From positions 1 through 7,428 of the forward strand of contig CAAFWA010000065.1 in assembly GCA_900766635.1 (NCBI GenBank): a DNA stretch of 7,428 nt, read 5' to 3'. The DNA comes from an uncultured Acinetobacter sp. (GTDB taxonomy: Bacteria; Pseudomonadota; Gammaproteobacteria; Pseudomonadales; Moraxellaceae). The notes beneath the pieces were generated by a model. The model was not told where the DNA came from, ran no database searches, and saw only the letters and a program-made list of their open reading frames with translations. Shown here piece after piece: positions 1 to 5,654 of this stretch (within the stretch, counting starts at the first letter, position 1; the number at the start of each line of letters is the position of its first letter). The translations under genes and the position numbers were made by a program.

Positions 1-158
1 ATCCCACCTTGACGCCATAGGGTTACATTTTTTGATTTATGTTTGGCAACAGGGCTAAAACCTAAAGTTTGAAAAATGGGGTCAAGTGCAGCATTTTCAC
101 CGACAAATTCAATAAACTCAAAACCACAAAGTTGTAGCGGGTTGGCCATGTTTTGCAT
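1..158 (-). CDS. hpd: 4-hydroxyphenylpyruvate dioxygenase, N-terminal part (runs off left edge)
   Basis: This enzyme converts 4-hydroxyphenylpyruvate to homogentisate in tyrosine catabolism, using non-heme iron. Only the first 52 codons are inside the window. The translation contains NPLQLCGFEFIEFVGE and, further on, PIFQTLGFSPVAKHKSKNV followed by LWRQG. This matches the start of bacterial HPPDs, where NPMGLMGFEFIEFA and the GF..VA.H.SKNV..YRQG block are characteristic. The iron ligands lie further downstream, outside the window. I chose the ATG at 156-158 because GAGGA (complement of 166-170) precedes it by 7 bases; an in-frame ATG three codons later (147-149) is the alternative. The gene is divergent from the DAHP synthase gene. 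Identification rests on the N-terminal domain alone. Confidence 0.9.
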   Translation of the reverse strand, partial: MQNMANPLQLCGFEFIEFVGENAALDPIFQTLGFSPVAKHKSKNVTLWRQGG

Positions 159-441
159 TACATCATCCTCTTTTTTGCAATCCAATTGCATATTTTTAAA
201 TTTATAAAACCTCAAACCTTGAGGTGAATGCGCTCATCTTAACAAGGCAAAAAAAAGCAGCAAGAGGGTAGAATTACGAAATACATAATTTGATTACTCA
301 TAATTTAATAATGATAAAATAAATGAATGATATTCATAATAAAAAGTTTTAACTTTGTTTGTCTTGGATTTTGTTGCTTTTTGTAAATTTTGATCTTTAT
401 GTATAAATAATTAAAAACAAGTAAGTACATTTAAAAAAACA
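159..441. other. AT-rich divergent intergenic region, no gene seen
   Basis: This stretch lies between hpd and the promoter proposed for the DAHP synthase leader. I find no convincing coding frame and no terminator hairpin. It holds the palindrome at 209-225 and a second, AT-rich inverted repeat ATGAAT-gat-ATTCAT at 323-337. It also holds a possible further plus-strand promoter: TTGTAA at 381-386 and TATAAA at 402-407, with a short 15-base spacer. The base composition fits a regulatory region with two divergent promoters. Confidence 0.6.
201..225 (-). promoter_or_regulatory. Candidate hpd promoter element with overlapping palindromic operator
   Basis: A perfect 7-bp inverted repeat, ACCTCAA-acc-TTGAGGT, occupies 209-225. 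On the minus strand it is followed three bases later by TATAAA (complement of 201-206), which could be the -10 element of hpd. No good -35 hexamer is visible 16-18 bases upstream. A palindrome lying just upstream of a -10 element is a typical repressor position. The regulator is not in the window and cannot be named. Confidence 0.4.
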
Positions 442-470
442 TTGTCAAAATCAAAAAGAATGCGTATGTT
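442..470 (+). promoter_or_regulatory. Predicted sigma-70 promoter of the DAHP synthase leader transcript
   Basis: TTGTCA at 442-447 (five of six match TTGACA) is followed after exactly 17 bases by TATGTT at 465-470 (four of six match TATAAT). Transcription would start near 477, giving a leader RNA that contains the small frame at 505-561 and the hairpin at 607-630. Prediction from sequence only. Confidence 0.5.
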
Positions 471-504
471 AAAGGTCAGTTTAATGATTTATTGAGTAGA
501 CATA

Positions 505-561
505 ATGCTTTGGCAATCTGTATCCGTTCACGCTTATTTTTATTTTTGGCAATTTCGATAG
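505..561 (+). CDS. Aromatic-rich leader peptide (attenuator uORF)
   Basis: This is an 18-codon frame reading MLWQSVSVHAYFYFWQFR. Seven of 18 residues are aromatic, with the run Tyr-Phe-Tyr-Phe-Trp at codons 11-15 (535-549) and another Phe at codon 17. A modest Shine-Dalgarno-like GAG (494-496) lies 8 bases before the ATG. The stop codon (559-561) is 45 bases before a strong intrinsic terminator, and the next full-length gene encodes DAHP synthase. Leader peptides rich in codons for the end-product amino acid are the known sensors of ribosome-mediated attenuation, as in trpL and pheL. Here Phe, Tyr and Trp codons are mixed, so starvation for any of the three could stall the ribosome. That this small frame is translated is inferred from composition and position. 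Confidence 0.75.
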   Translation: MLWQSVSVHAYFYFWQFR

Positions 562-621
562 TTGCCTGATAGTGTTCGGGCACAAAAAGGTTGCCCACCA
601 GTTAATACCTGAGCGGCAACC
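548..621 (+). promoter_or_regulatory. Attenuator control segments A-E (protector, anti-antiterminator, antiterminator)
   Basis: Five short segments are complementary in alternation. A (548-554) pairs with B (560-566) through GGCAA/TTGCC plus flanking pairs. B (563-569) pairs with C (576-582) as a 7-bp stem, TGCCTGA/TCGGGCA, with one G-U. C (578-582) pairs with the core of D (592-596), GGGCA/TGCCC. D (589-595) pairs with E (615-621) as a perfect GGTTGCC/GGCAACC; CAG 599-601 with CTG 609-611 can stack inside. E overlaps the top and loop of the terminator. A ribosome stalled on codons 11-15 would mask A, allow B:C, free D for E and block termination. A ribosome at the stop codon would mask B, allow C:D and permit termination. 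Without translation, A:B and then C:D also give termination. Pairings are read by eye; no energies were computed. Confidence 0.65.
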
Positions 622-636
622 CGCTCAGGTTTTTTT
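607..636 (+). terminator. Intrinsic terminator in the DAHP synthase leader (attenuator)
   Basis: A perfect 10-bp stem, ACCTGAGCGG (607-616) with CCGCTCAGGT (621-630), closes a CAAC loop and is followed directly by a T run to 636. It lies 158 bases before the DAHP synthase start and follows no full-length gene on this strand. This, together with the aromatic leader peptide just upstream, marks it as an attenuator, not an end-of-gene terminator. Confidence 0.9.
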
Positions 637-662
637 ATGTCTTTGATTTTAGGAGAAGTTTC

Positions 663-758
663 ATGGGTATTTTTAAAAATTCATATTTTAGCAACGTGTA
701 TTGGTTTTACTCAATGATATTCGATCAACCAACCCATAGACCCATAATGCTCAAATAA
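663..758 (+). CDS. Second small ORF, aromatic-rich, before the DAHP synthase gene
   Basis: This 31-codon frame has the best Shine-Dalgarno sequence in the region: AGGAGA (651-656), 6 bases before the ATG. It begins MGIFKNSYFSNVYWFYSMIF, with a Tyr-Trp-Phe-Tyr run at codons 13-16 (699-710) and 8 aromatic residues in 31. It starts 26 bases after the attenuator T run and ends 36 bases before the DAHP synthase ATG, in the same reading frame but separated by a TAA. Codons 2-4 (666-674) can pair with 781-789, which includes most of the Shine-Dalgarno sequence of the next gene; two ACCCAT copies (732-737 and 740-745) can pair with its own start, ATGGGT (663-668). It may be a second regulatory leader, a short membrane peptide, or non-functional. 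I do not recognise it as a known protein. Confidence 0.45.
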   Translation: MGIFKNSYFSNVYWFYSMIFDQPTHRPIMLK

Positions 759-794
759 AAGATCGGACATTTGTCCCTTAAGGAATACCATCAC

Positions 795-1844
795 ATGAAT
801 GCTTTAAATACCGCTTTAACGACATCGACTCAAGAGCAAGCTTTAGTACTGCCACAACAACTCAAACAGCAATTACCCCTTTATGCCCATTTGGCCGAGC
901 AAATTGCTCTACAACGTCAAACGATTAATGACATTTTAAGTGGCAAAGATTCTCGTTTATTGATTGTGACAGGTCCGTGTTCGATCCATGACGAAGCGGC
1001 CGTGCTTGAATACGCTACTCATTTGCAACAATTACAACAACAGCTTGCAGATGAAATCGTCTTTGTGATGCGTGCCTATATTGAAAAACCGCGTACTACA
1101 GTGGGATGGAAAGGGTTTTTGTATGATCCGAATTTAGATGGATCTAACAATATGCAAGTGGGTTTAGAAAAATCGCGCGCTCTGTATTTAAAGATCATTG
1201 AAATGGGTTTGCCAATTGCCTCTGAGATTTTAAGTCCAATGGCCACCGCTTATTTTGATGACTTATTGGCATGGGGAGCCATTGGCGCACGGACGAGTGA
1301 ATCACAAATTCACCGTGAAATTTCAAGCCATATGCCATTTGCAATTGGTTTTAAAAATGGCACAGATGGTTCGATTCAAATTGCCTTAGATGCGATTCAA
1401 TCGGCGAGTCGACCACATCAATTTTTAGGTTTAGGTCAGCAAGGTTTACCCTGTATGCTCAGTTCAATGGGTAATCCACATGCACACTTAATTTTGCGTG
1501 GTAGTAATACAGGGCCAAATTATAGTCGAGCTGAAATTGAACGGATTAAAGCTAAAGCGAGCCATGTACCTGCTTTGGTGGTGGATTGTAGTCATGGCAA
1601 TAGTGCTAAAAATCCACTGTTACAGCCTGAAGTATTAATGACCATTGTTGATGAACGTCCGCACACGGCGGTGCGTGGTGTAATGCTTGAAAGTCATTTA
1701 CAAGATGGTGCCCAAAAAATTTCCACCCACATGCAATATGGTCAATCGATTACCGATGGCTGTTTAGGTTGGGAAAAGAGCAAAGCTTTATTTGTAGAAG
1801 TTGCTAAGCGCTTAGCTGCACAGCGCCTCGCCAAAACTGCCTAA
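795..1844 (+). CDS. 3-deoxy-7-phosphoheptulonate (DAHP) synthase, class I
   Basis: This cytoplasmic enzyme condenses phosphoenolpyruvate with erythrose 4-phosphate to DAHP, the committed first step of the shikimate pathway. The 349-residue product is the size of the E. coli AroF/AroG/AroH enzymes. Visible family landmarks are GPCSIHD around residue 62 (metal-ligand Cys), RAYIEKPRTTVGWKG at 93-107, GAIGARTSESQ.HRE at 161-174, GFKNGTDGS at 185-193, HLILRG at 231-236, and VDCSHGNS at 263-270. His267, Glu299 (MLESHL) and Asp321 (SITDG) complete the metal site. I prefer the ATG at 795 over a TTG at 771 because AAGGA (780-784) precedes it by 10 bases and the length then fits the family. The sequence mixes AroF-like and AroH-like stretches, so I do not assign the feedback-sensitive isozyme. 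Expression is probably controlled by the attenuator at 505-636. A terminator follows, so the gene is likely monocistronic apart from the leader frames. Confidence 0.96.
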   Translation: MNALNTALTTSTQEQALVLPQQLKQQLPLYAHLAEQIALQRQTINDILSGKDSRLLIVTGPCSIHDEAAVLEYATHLQQLQQQLADEIVFVMRAYIEKPRTTVGWKGFLYDPNLDGSNNMQVGLEKSRALYLKIIEMGLPIASEILSPMATAYFDDLLAWGAIGARTSESQIHREISSHMPFAIGFKNGTDGSIQIALDAIQSASRPHQFLGLGQQGLPCMLSSMGNPHAHLILRGSNTGPNYSRAEIERIKAKASHVPALVVDCSHGNSAKNPLLQPEVLMTIVDERPHTAVRGVMLESHLQDGAQKISTHMQYGQSITDGCLGWEKSKALFVEVAKRLAAQRLAKTA

Positions 1845-1860
1845 AAGTTCAACACTTGGA

Positions 1861-1891
1861 AAAAGACGTCCTCTTAAGGCGTCTTTTTTTA
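1861..1891 (+). terminator. Intrinsic terminator after the DAHP synthase gene
   Basis: AAAAAGACG (1861-1869) pairs with CGTCTTTTT (1881-1889), and CCT/AGG can pair inside the stem. The T run continues to 1891. The hairpin starts 17 bases after the stop codon. Confidence 0.88.
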
Positions 1892-2004
1892 TGTCTTGGC
1901 TAAAAAAAATGAAAAAAAATGGCGATTACTTGGCAAAGTTGAAATTTGTCTTTAAGGGCTAAATTTGTCATGATGAGGCTAAACTTATTTGCTTTAAGTT
2001 TTTG

Positions 2005-2031
2005 TTTAATAAGTAATTCTTATTAAATTAC
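2005..2031. repeat. AT-rich overlapping inverted repeats upstream of pilU
   Basis: TTTAATAAG (2005-2013) is perfectly repeated in inverse as CTTATTAAA (2019-2027) around TAATT. A second inverted pair, GTAATT (2013-2018) and AATTAC (2026-2031), overlaps it. The element ends 27 bases before the pilU start, where an operator or a 5' UTR structure could sit. No convincing -35/-10 pair could be fixed around it. It has no terminator character for the plus strand. Confidence 0.5.
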
Positions 2032-2058
2032 TCAGAATTTAAAAATAGGCAAAACCGC

Positions 2059-3255
2059 ATGTATAACGCAGAACTATTAGATGAAGCACAACGTTTTATG
2101 TTTCATATGTTGGGGAAAGTATTTGAATTTGGTGGTTCAGATTTATTCATCACTGCCGATTTTCCGCCGAGTATGAAACATCAAGGCATGATGAAAAAAC
2201 TCTCGCAACAAGAGCTTTCGGCAGAAAAAACCAAGTTGTTTGCCTATAGTTTAATGAATGAAAAACAACGGGCTGAGTTTGAAGAAAACTTAGAATGTAA
2301 CTTTGCGATTTCGGTACCGAATGTATCACGCTTTCGTGTCAATATTTTTCAGCAGCAACATCAAGTGGGGATGGTGATTCGTACCATTACCGCAGAAATC
2401 CCAAATTTTACTAAGCTTAAATTGCCTGAAAAGCTCAAAGACGTGATGATGGAAAAGCGCGGTTTGATTTTGGTGGTGGGTGCAACCGGTTCAGGTAAAT
2501 CGACCTCACTTGCAGCCATGATTGATCATCGCAATGAAAATTCAGCAGGGCATATTATTACCGTTGAAGACCCTGTGGAATATGTGCATAAGCATAAACA
2601 ATCGATGATTACCCACCGTGAAGTTGGGGTTGATAGTCACTCTTGGCACAATGCGCTCAAAAACACCTTACGTCAGGCGCCTGATGTGATTTTAATTGGT
2701 GAGATTCGCGATACCGAAACCATGGAACATGCCATTGCATTTGCTGAAACGGGGCATTTGTGTTTAGGTACATTGCATGCTAACAATGCCAACCAAGCAC
2801 TTGACCGTATTATTAACTTTTTCCCTGAAGAACGTCGTAATCAAGTATTGATGGATTTATCCTCCAATATGAAGGCGATTGTGTCACAGCGTTTAATTCG
2901 TACCCAAGATGGCCAAGGCCGCCGTGCTGCGGTAGAAATTTTACTCAATACACCTTTGATTAGTGAAAATATCTTAAAAGGCAATTTCCATGTCTTAAAA
3001 GAAATTATGACCAAGTCACGTGAACTTGGCATGCAAACCTTTGACCAAGCCTTATTTGATTTATATGACGATGGTTCAATTAGTTATGAAGAAGCGATTC
3101 GTAATGCTGATTCGATGAACGAACTGCGTTTACAAATTAAGCTCAAGAGTCGTCGTGTCGATCAAAATCGTCCTGTAGAAAGCAGCTTAGAGGGCTTAGG
3201 TTTAATTCAAGATGAAGATGAGAATGAAAGCGCAAGTCAGCTAGAAATGAACTAA
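2059..3255 (+). CDS. pilU: PilU-type twitching motility ATPase (type IV pilus retraction)
   Basis: This is a hexameric cytoplasmic ATPase of the PilT/PilU family that helps retract type IV pili, powering twitching and DNA uptake. In the 398-residue product the N-terminal domain carries GGSDLFIT at 25-32. The RecA-like domain has Walker A GATGSGKST (141-149), Asp box ITVEDPVEY (167-175), Walker B VILIGEIRD (210-218) and His box TGHLCLGTLHANNA (231-244). PilU rather than PilT is indicated by ECNFAIS near 79-85, TLHANNANQALDRIINFFP, and LLNTPLI followed by KG..H.LKE.M, in place of the PilT AIRNLIRE motif. Beyond the conserved core there is an acidic tail (DEDENES, 385-391). The ATG at 2059 has only a weak AGG (2047-2049) upstream. 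An ATG at 2098 is an alternative that would give a length closer to Pseudomonas PilU. No pilT lies next to it, which is unlike the usual pilTU pair. Confidence 0.9.
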   Translation: MYNAELLDEAQRFMFHMLGKVFEFGGSDLFITADFPPSMKHQGMMKKLSQQELSAEKTKLFAYSLMNEKQRAEFEENLECNFAISVPNVSRFRVNIFQQQHQVGMVIRTITAEIPNFTKLKLPEKLKDVMMEKRGLILVVGATGSGKSTSLAAMIDHRNENSAGHIITVEDPVEYVHKHKQSMITHREVGVDSHSWHNALKNTLRQAPDVILIGEIRDTETMEHAIAFAETGHLCLGTLHANNANQALDRIINFFPEERRNQVLMDLSSNMKAIVSQRLIRTQDGQGRRAAVEILLNTPLISENILKGNFHVLKEIMTKSRELGMQTFDQALFDLYDDGSISYEEAIRNADSMNELRLQIKLKSRRVDQNRPVESSLEGLGLIQDEDENESASQLEMN

Positions 3256-3282
3256 AAACGGGAGCTTTTGCTCCCTTTTTTT
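3254..3282. terminator. Bidirectional terminator between pilU and the MFS gene
   Basis: GGGAGC (3260-3265) and GCTCCC (3270-3275) enclose TTTT. A T run (3276-3282) follows on the plus strand; an A run (3254-3258) precedes and acts as the T run on the minus strand. It overlaps the stop codons of both convergent genes, so it can serve both. Confidence 0.9.
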
Positions 3283-4450
3283 AATGGCTCGTTTTACGGT
3301 TAACCACCAAGGCATAAAAGGCCAAAGTCGATAAGGTGAGCACCGCACAGACTAAATAAGCTACACTATAACTGTGTTTGGCAATCAGCATCCCTAACAG
3401 TAACGACCCTAAGGCAATGCCAATATCATAACAGGTGAAGAAAGTAGAAGTCGCATGTCCAATACGTGCTTTAGGGGCACGTTGAATCGCAAGGGTTTGT
3501 AAGCAAGGTTGCAATGACCCAAAACCCATCCCCACGCATACCGCTGCCAACATAAAGCCTGTTAAGCCTTGTACTTGACTCAGTAAAACTAAACCAAGTG
3601 CAAATAAGGTAATTGCAGGGTAAATCACATAACTTGGCCCTTTGCGATCATAAATTTTCCCTGTGATGGGACGTAAACTCATCATGGAAATGGCAAACAC
3701 CACAAAGAATAAACTGGCGTATTGGAGTAAACCTTGCGCATCTGCAAAAGGTGAAATATACGACATGATGCTGGCATAAGAAATGGAGATTAGCAGCGCC
3801 AATACAGACACGGATAAGGCTTTTTTCTCCATAAAGTCATTGAGTCCTAAACGCCGTTGAGTGCGTTGTACAGGGACATCTTTGGCAATTGGAATCATAA
3901 AGCAAAAAATAAAGCCTAAAAAAATAATGCCCGCTAATAAAGTCGTAATAAATAAATACGAAAAATCTTGTAATAAGGTTAAACCAAGCAATGGTCCGAG
4001 CACGATTCCTAAGTTGACTGACATGACAAAATAACCCATGCCTTCACCTTTACGGGTAGGCGGGATAAACTCATTGGCAATTGGCACCGTGACTGTGGTT
4101 AAAATACTAAACCAAATGCCGTGTAAAAATCGAATGATGAATAGAGCCATTAAAGTATCGGCAAACACATAGGCCGCAGCACACAAGCAAAATAACGTCT
4201 CAGACAGATATAAGGTCTTTTTACGCCCTAACTTTTCGATGATTAAACCACTAAATGGACGCACTGCAATTGACGAGACCATAAATAAGGTCATGGCTAA
4301 ACCAGCATCAGTCAGTGTGCCGCCTAAATCATTGAGAATATAAATCGGCAAAATTGTGATTTGAGCAAAGTAAAAAATAAATAGAAAGAGATTATTCAGT
4401 AAACAAAAAATAAATGATCTATTCCAAAGCACGGGCGTAACAGGAGACAT
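3281..4450 (-). CDS. Major facilitator superfamily transporter, probable drug/proton antiporter type
   Basis: This 389-residue inner membrane protein consists almost entirely of hydrophobic segments, which suggests 12 transmembrane helices in two halves. Between helices 2 and 3 it has RPFSGLIIEKLGRKK (64-78), an MFS motif A. The related RPITGKIYDRKG (260-271) sits at the equivalent place in the second half. RFLHG (107-111) resembles motif B, with its helix-4 arginine, and GIVLGPLLG (148-156) resembles the antiporter motif C. Together these point to an exporter such as those for drugs or metabolites; the substrate cannot be told. The ATG at 4448-4450 is preceded by AGG about 6 bases upstream, a modest ribosome-binding site. 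The gene is convergent with pilU and separated from gcvH by gcvH's terminator, so it is likely transcribed alone. Confidence 0.85.
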   Translation of the reverse strand: MSPVTPVLWNRSFIFCLLNNLFLFIFYFAQITILPIYILNDLGGTLTDAGLAMTLFMVSSIAVRPFSGLIIEKLGRKKTLYLSETLFCLCAAAYVFADTLMALFIIRFLHGIWFSILTTVTVPIANEFIPPTRKGEGMGYFVMSVNLGIVLGPLLGLTLLQDFSYLFITTLLAGIIFLGFIFCFMIPIAKDVPVQRTQRRLGLNDFMEKKALSVSVLALLISISYASIMSYISPFADAQGLLQYASLFFVVFAISMMSLRPITGKIYDRKGPSYVIYPAITLFALGLVLLSQVQGLTGFMLAAVCVGMGFGSLQPCLQTLAIQRAPKARIGHATSTFFTCYDIGIALGSLLLGMLIAKHSYSVAYLVCAVLTLSTLAFYALVVNRKTSH

Positions 4451-4689
4451 AGTGAACCTAAATAATCAATCAAGAGGGCTGCTTGGATTTAAGGCATAGC
4501 AATTGATATTTAGAGTTATGAGACAGGTGCGCTTAAGCAAGACAGCAAATATAATACGTGCTGCATACTAATTAAAAAATAGACAAAAGTATAGGGGTAG
4601 GTTTTAAAGGTTTGATTTATTAAAATTAAATCTTTTTAAAAATCAATATTCATAGCTAAAATAAATAGTTTTAATTGTTTTTTTATATA
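4451..4689. other. AT-rich spacer between the MFS gene and gcvH
   Basis: This spacer holds the 5' region of the minus-strand MFS gene and the end of the gcvH terminator. An AT-only inverted repeat, GATTTA (4614-4619) and TAAATC (4627-4632), is followed by a short T run, but there is no transcript on the plus strand for it to end. No clear promoter or small gene could be picked out. Confidence 0.5.
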
Positions 4690-4721
4690 AATAAAAAAGA
4701 ATCAGCCCGAGAGCTGATTCT
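4690..4721 (-). terminator. Intrinsic terminator of gcvH
   Basis: On the minus strand AGAATCAGC (complement of 4713-4721) pairs with GCTGATTCT (complement of 4698-4706) around a 6-base loop. A T run follows (complement of 4693-4697). It begins about 10 bases after the gcvH stop codon. Confidence 0.9.
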
Positions 4722-4730
4722 AAAAGCGCT

Positions 4731-5105
4731 TTATAAACCTGCTTCATATTCGCTGCTTGAAAGCAACGCATCAACATCGGCAAGGTTGTCTGGTTTGATT
4801 TTATAAATCCAACCTTTGCTATAAGGCGCATCATTGACAAAATCAGGATCATCTTCAAGATCCGCATTCACTTCAACCACCACACCAGAGACAGGGGCAT
4901 GAATATCTGAAGCTGTTTTTACCGATTCAACAACGCCTGCTTGTTCACCTGCAGTGACACGTTGTCCAACTTCTGGTGCTTCAACATAGACTAAATCGCC
5001 TAAGGCATCTTGGGCATGATCAGAAATACCGGTAACAACAAGATCACCTTCAACTTTAACCCATTCATGCGTACGTGCATATTTTAATTCTGAAGGGTGA
5101 TTCAT
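4731..5105 (-). CDS. gcvH: Glycine cleavage system H protein
   Basis: This small lipoyl protein shuttles the aminomethyl group between the P, T and L proteins of the glycine cleavage system. It is 124 residues long, normal for the family. The N-terminal YARTHEWV (9-16), [17 protein letters not shown] (26-42), and the lipoylation site [15 protein letters not shown], with Lys63 as the acceptor, are all present. The GWIYKIKP segment and acidic C-terminus also fit. A strong ribosome-binding site, TAAGGAG (complement of 5112-5118), precedes the ATG. Genes for the T and P proteins are not adjacent, so it stands apart from a gcvTHP operon. The same protein can also serve as a lipoyl donor or intermediate in lipoate metabolism. 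Confidence 0.97.
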   Translation of the reverse strand: MNHPSELKYARTHEWVKVEGDLVVTGISDHAQDALGDLVYVEAPEVGQRVTAGEQAGVVESVKTASDIHAPVSGVVVEVNADLEDDPDFVNDAPYSKGWIYKIKPDNLADVDALLSSSEYEAGL

Positions 5106-5137
5106 GGATAACTCCTTACAACGTGCTTTTATGCTGT

Positions 5138-5167
5138 GTTATACATGCTTTTGTCGTAAAACAAAAG
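5138..5167 (-). promoter_or_regulatory. Possible gcvH promoter with inverted repeat
   Basis: On the minus strand TATAAC (complement of 5138-5143) is a fair -10 element, and TTTTGT (complement of 5161-5166) lies 17 bases upstream as a weak -35. An inverted repeat, CTTTTGT (5148-5154) and ACAAAAG (5161-5167), covers the -35 and part of the spacer and could be a regulator site. It has no T run, so it is not a terminator for the upstream gene. Confidence 0.4.
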
Positions 5168-5196
5168 TCTAAACTCATGGATTGGCAAGTAATTTA

Positions 5197-5643
5197 TCAC
5201 TGTGCTTGCGCACGGCTAAACACCACAATATTGGTGTCTGAGGTCATTAAGATGTCACCATGTTGATTGATCGCTTGGGTGTGATAACTAACAATGGCTC
5301 GATTGGGTTTGGATTGTGAGCGACGAATTTGGGTGATTTCAACTTCGACATGAATCTCATCACCTGCACGGGTGGGTTTGAGCCAACGTACATGTGAATC
5401 TGTTCCTACTAAACCATTGGCAATCGGCATACATTCTGTCCATAAACGCATACAGACTGCCGAGGTATGCCAACCACTTGCGGCAAGGCCTTTAAAAATT
5501 TGATGTTGTTCGGCAGCTTGGGCATCGGTATGAAAGCTTTGTGGGTCGTATTGCTCGGCAAATTGTAAGATTTCTTCGAGCTGCATGGTGTAGCTACGGC
5601 TAACAAAACGTTGTCCCACGGTTAAATCGTCTAAATACAACAT
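5197..5643 (-). CDS. MaoC-like dehydratase / (R)-specific enoyl-CoA hydratase family protein
   Basis: This is a hot-dog fold protein of the MaoC family, which hydrates enoyl-CoA or related thioesters. The 148-residue product has FAEQYDPQSFHTD at 28-40; Asp33 and His38 have the same five-residue spacing as the catalytic Asp/His pair of PhaJ-type hydratases. GLAASGWHTSA (52-62) and RWLKPTRAGDEIHVEVE (86-102) are further family features. I chose the ATG at 5641-5643 because GAAGGAA (complement of 5648-5654) ends 4 bases before it. The longer frame, starting at 5658 and overlapping the upstream stop as ATGA, would add only MRRKT and has no ribosome-binding site of its own in view. The gene lies 11 bases after the ABC exporter gene, so the two are probably co-transcribed. 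The substrate is unknown. Confidence 0.85.
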   Translation of the reverse strand: MLYLDDLTVGQRFVSRSYTMQLEEILQFAEQYDPQSFHTDAQAAEQHQIFKGLAASGWHTSAVCMRLWTECMPIANGLVGTDSHVRWLKPTRAGDEIHVEVEITQIRRSQSKPNRAIVSYHTQAINQHGDILMTSDTNIVVFSRAQAQ

Positions 5644-5654
5644 CGTCTTCCTTC

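Noticed and set aside
323..337. Fur box around the ATGAAT-gat-ATTCAT palindrome
   Set aside because: It does not match the GATAATGATAATCATTATC pattern well, and neither neighbouring gene is an iron-uptake gene. AT-rich DNA gives such repeats by chance.
382..399. Possible TyrR/PhhR box (TGTAAA-N6-TTTACA) before the DAHP synthase leader
   Set aside because: The left half TGTAAA is present at 382-387, but six bases later the sequence is TCTTTA, which matches only three of six positions of the right half.
460..495. Short frame of 11 codons (starting MRMLKV) before the leader peptide
   Set aside because: Its start lies upstream of the predicted transcription start, it lacks an aromatic run, and nothing else supports it.
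771..794. TTG start at 771 for the DAHP synthase gene, adding eight residues
   Set aside because: No ribosome-binding site stands before the TTG, whereas AAGGA precedes the ATG at 795, and the shorter protein fits the family length.
4614..4637. Plus-strand terminator-like hairpin with T run
   Set aside because: The stem is AT-rich and short, and no plus-strand gene ends nearby.
5106..5196. Glycine riboswitch upstream of gcvH
   Set aside because: The gap is only 91 bases and shows just a simple inverted repeat near the promoter. I see no tandem aptamer-like structure.
5075..5266. Plus-strand frame opposite the start of gcvH and the end of the MaoC-like gene
   Set aside because: It is antisense to two well-supported genes, has no recognisable protein features, and is most simply a shadow frame. 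The same holds for small frames opposite the exporter gene and pilU.
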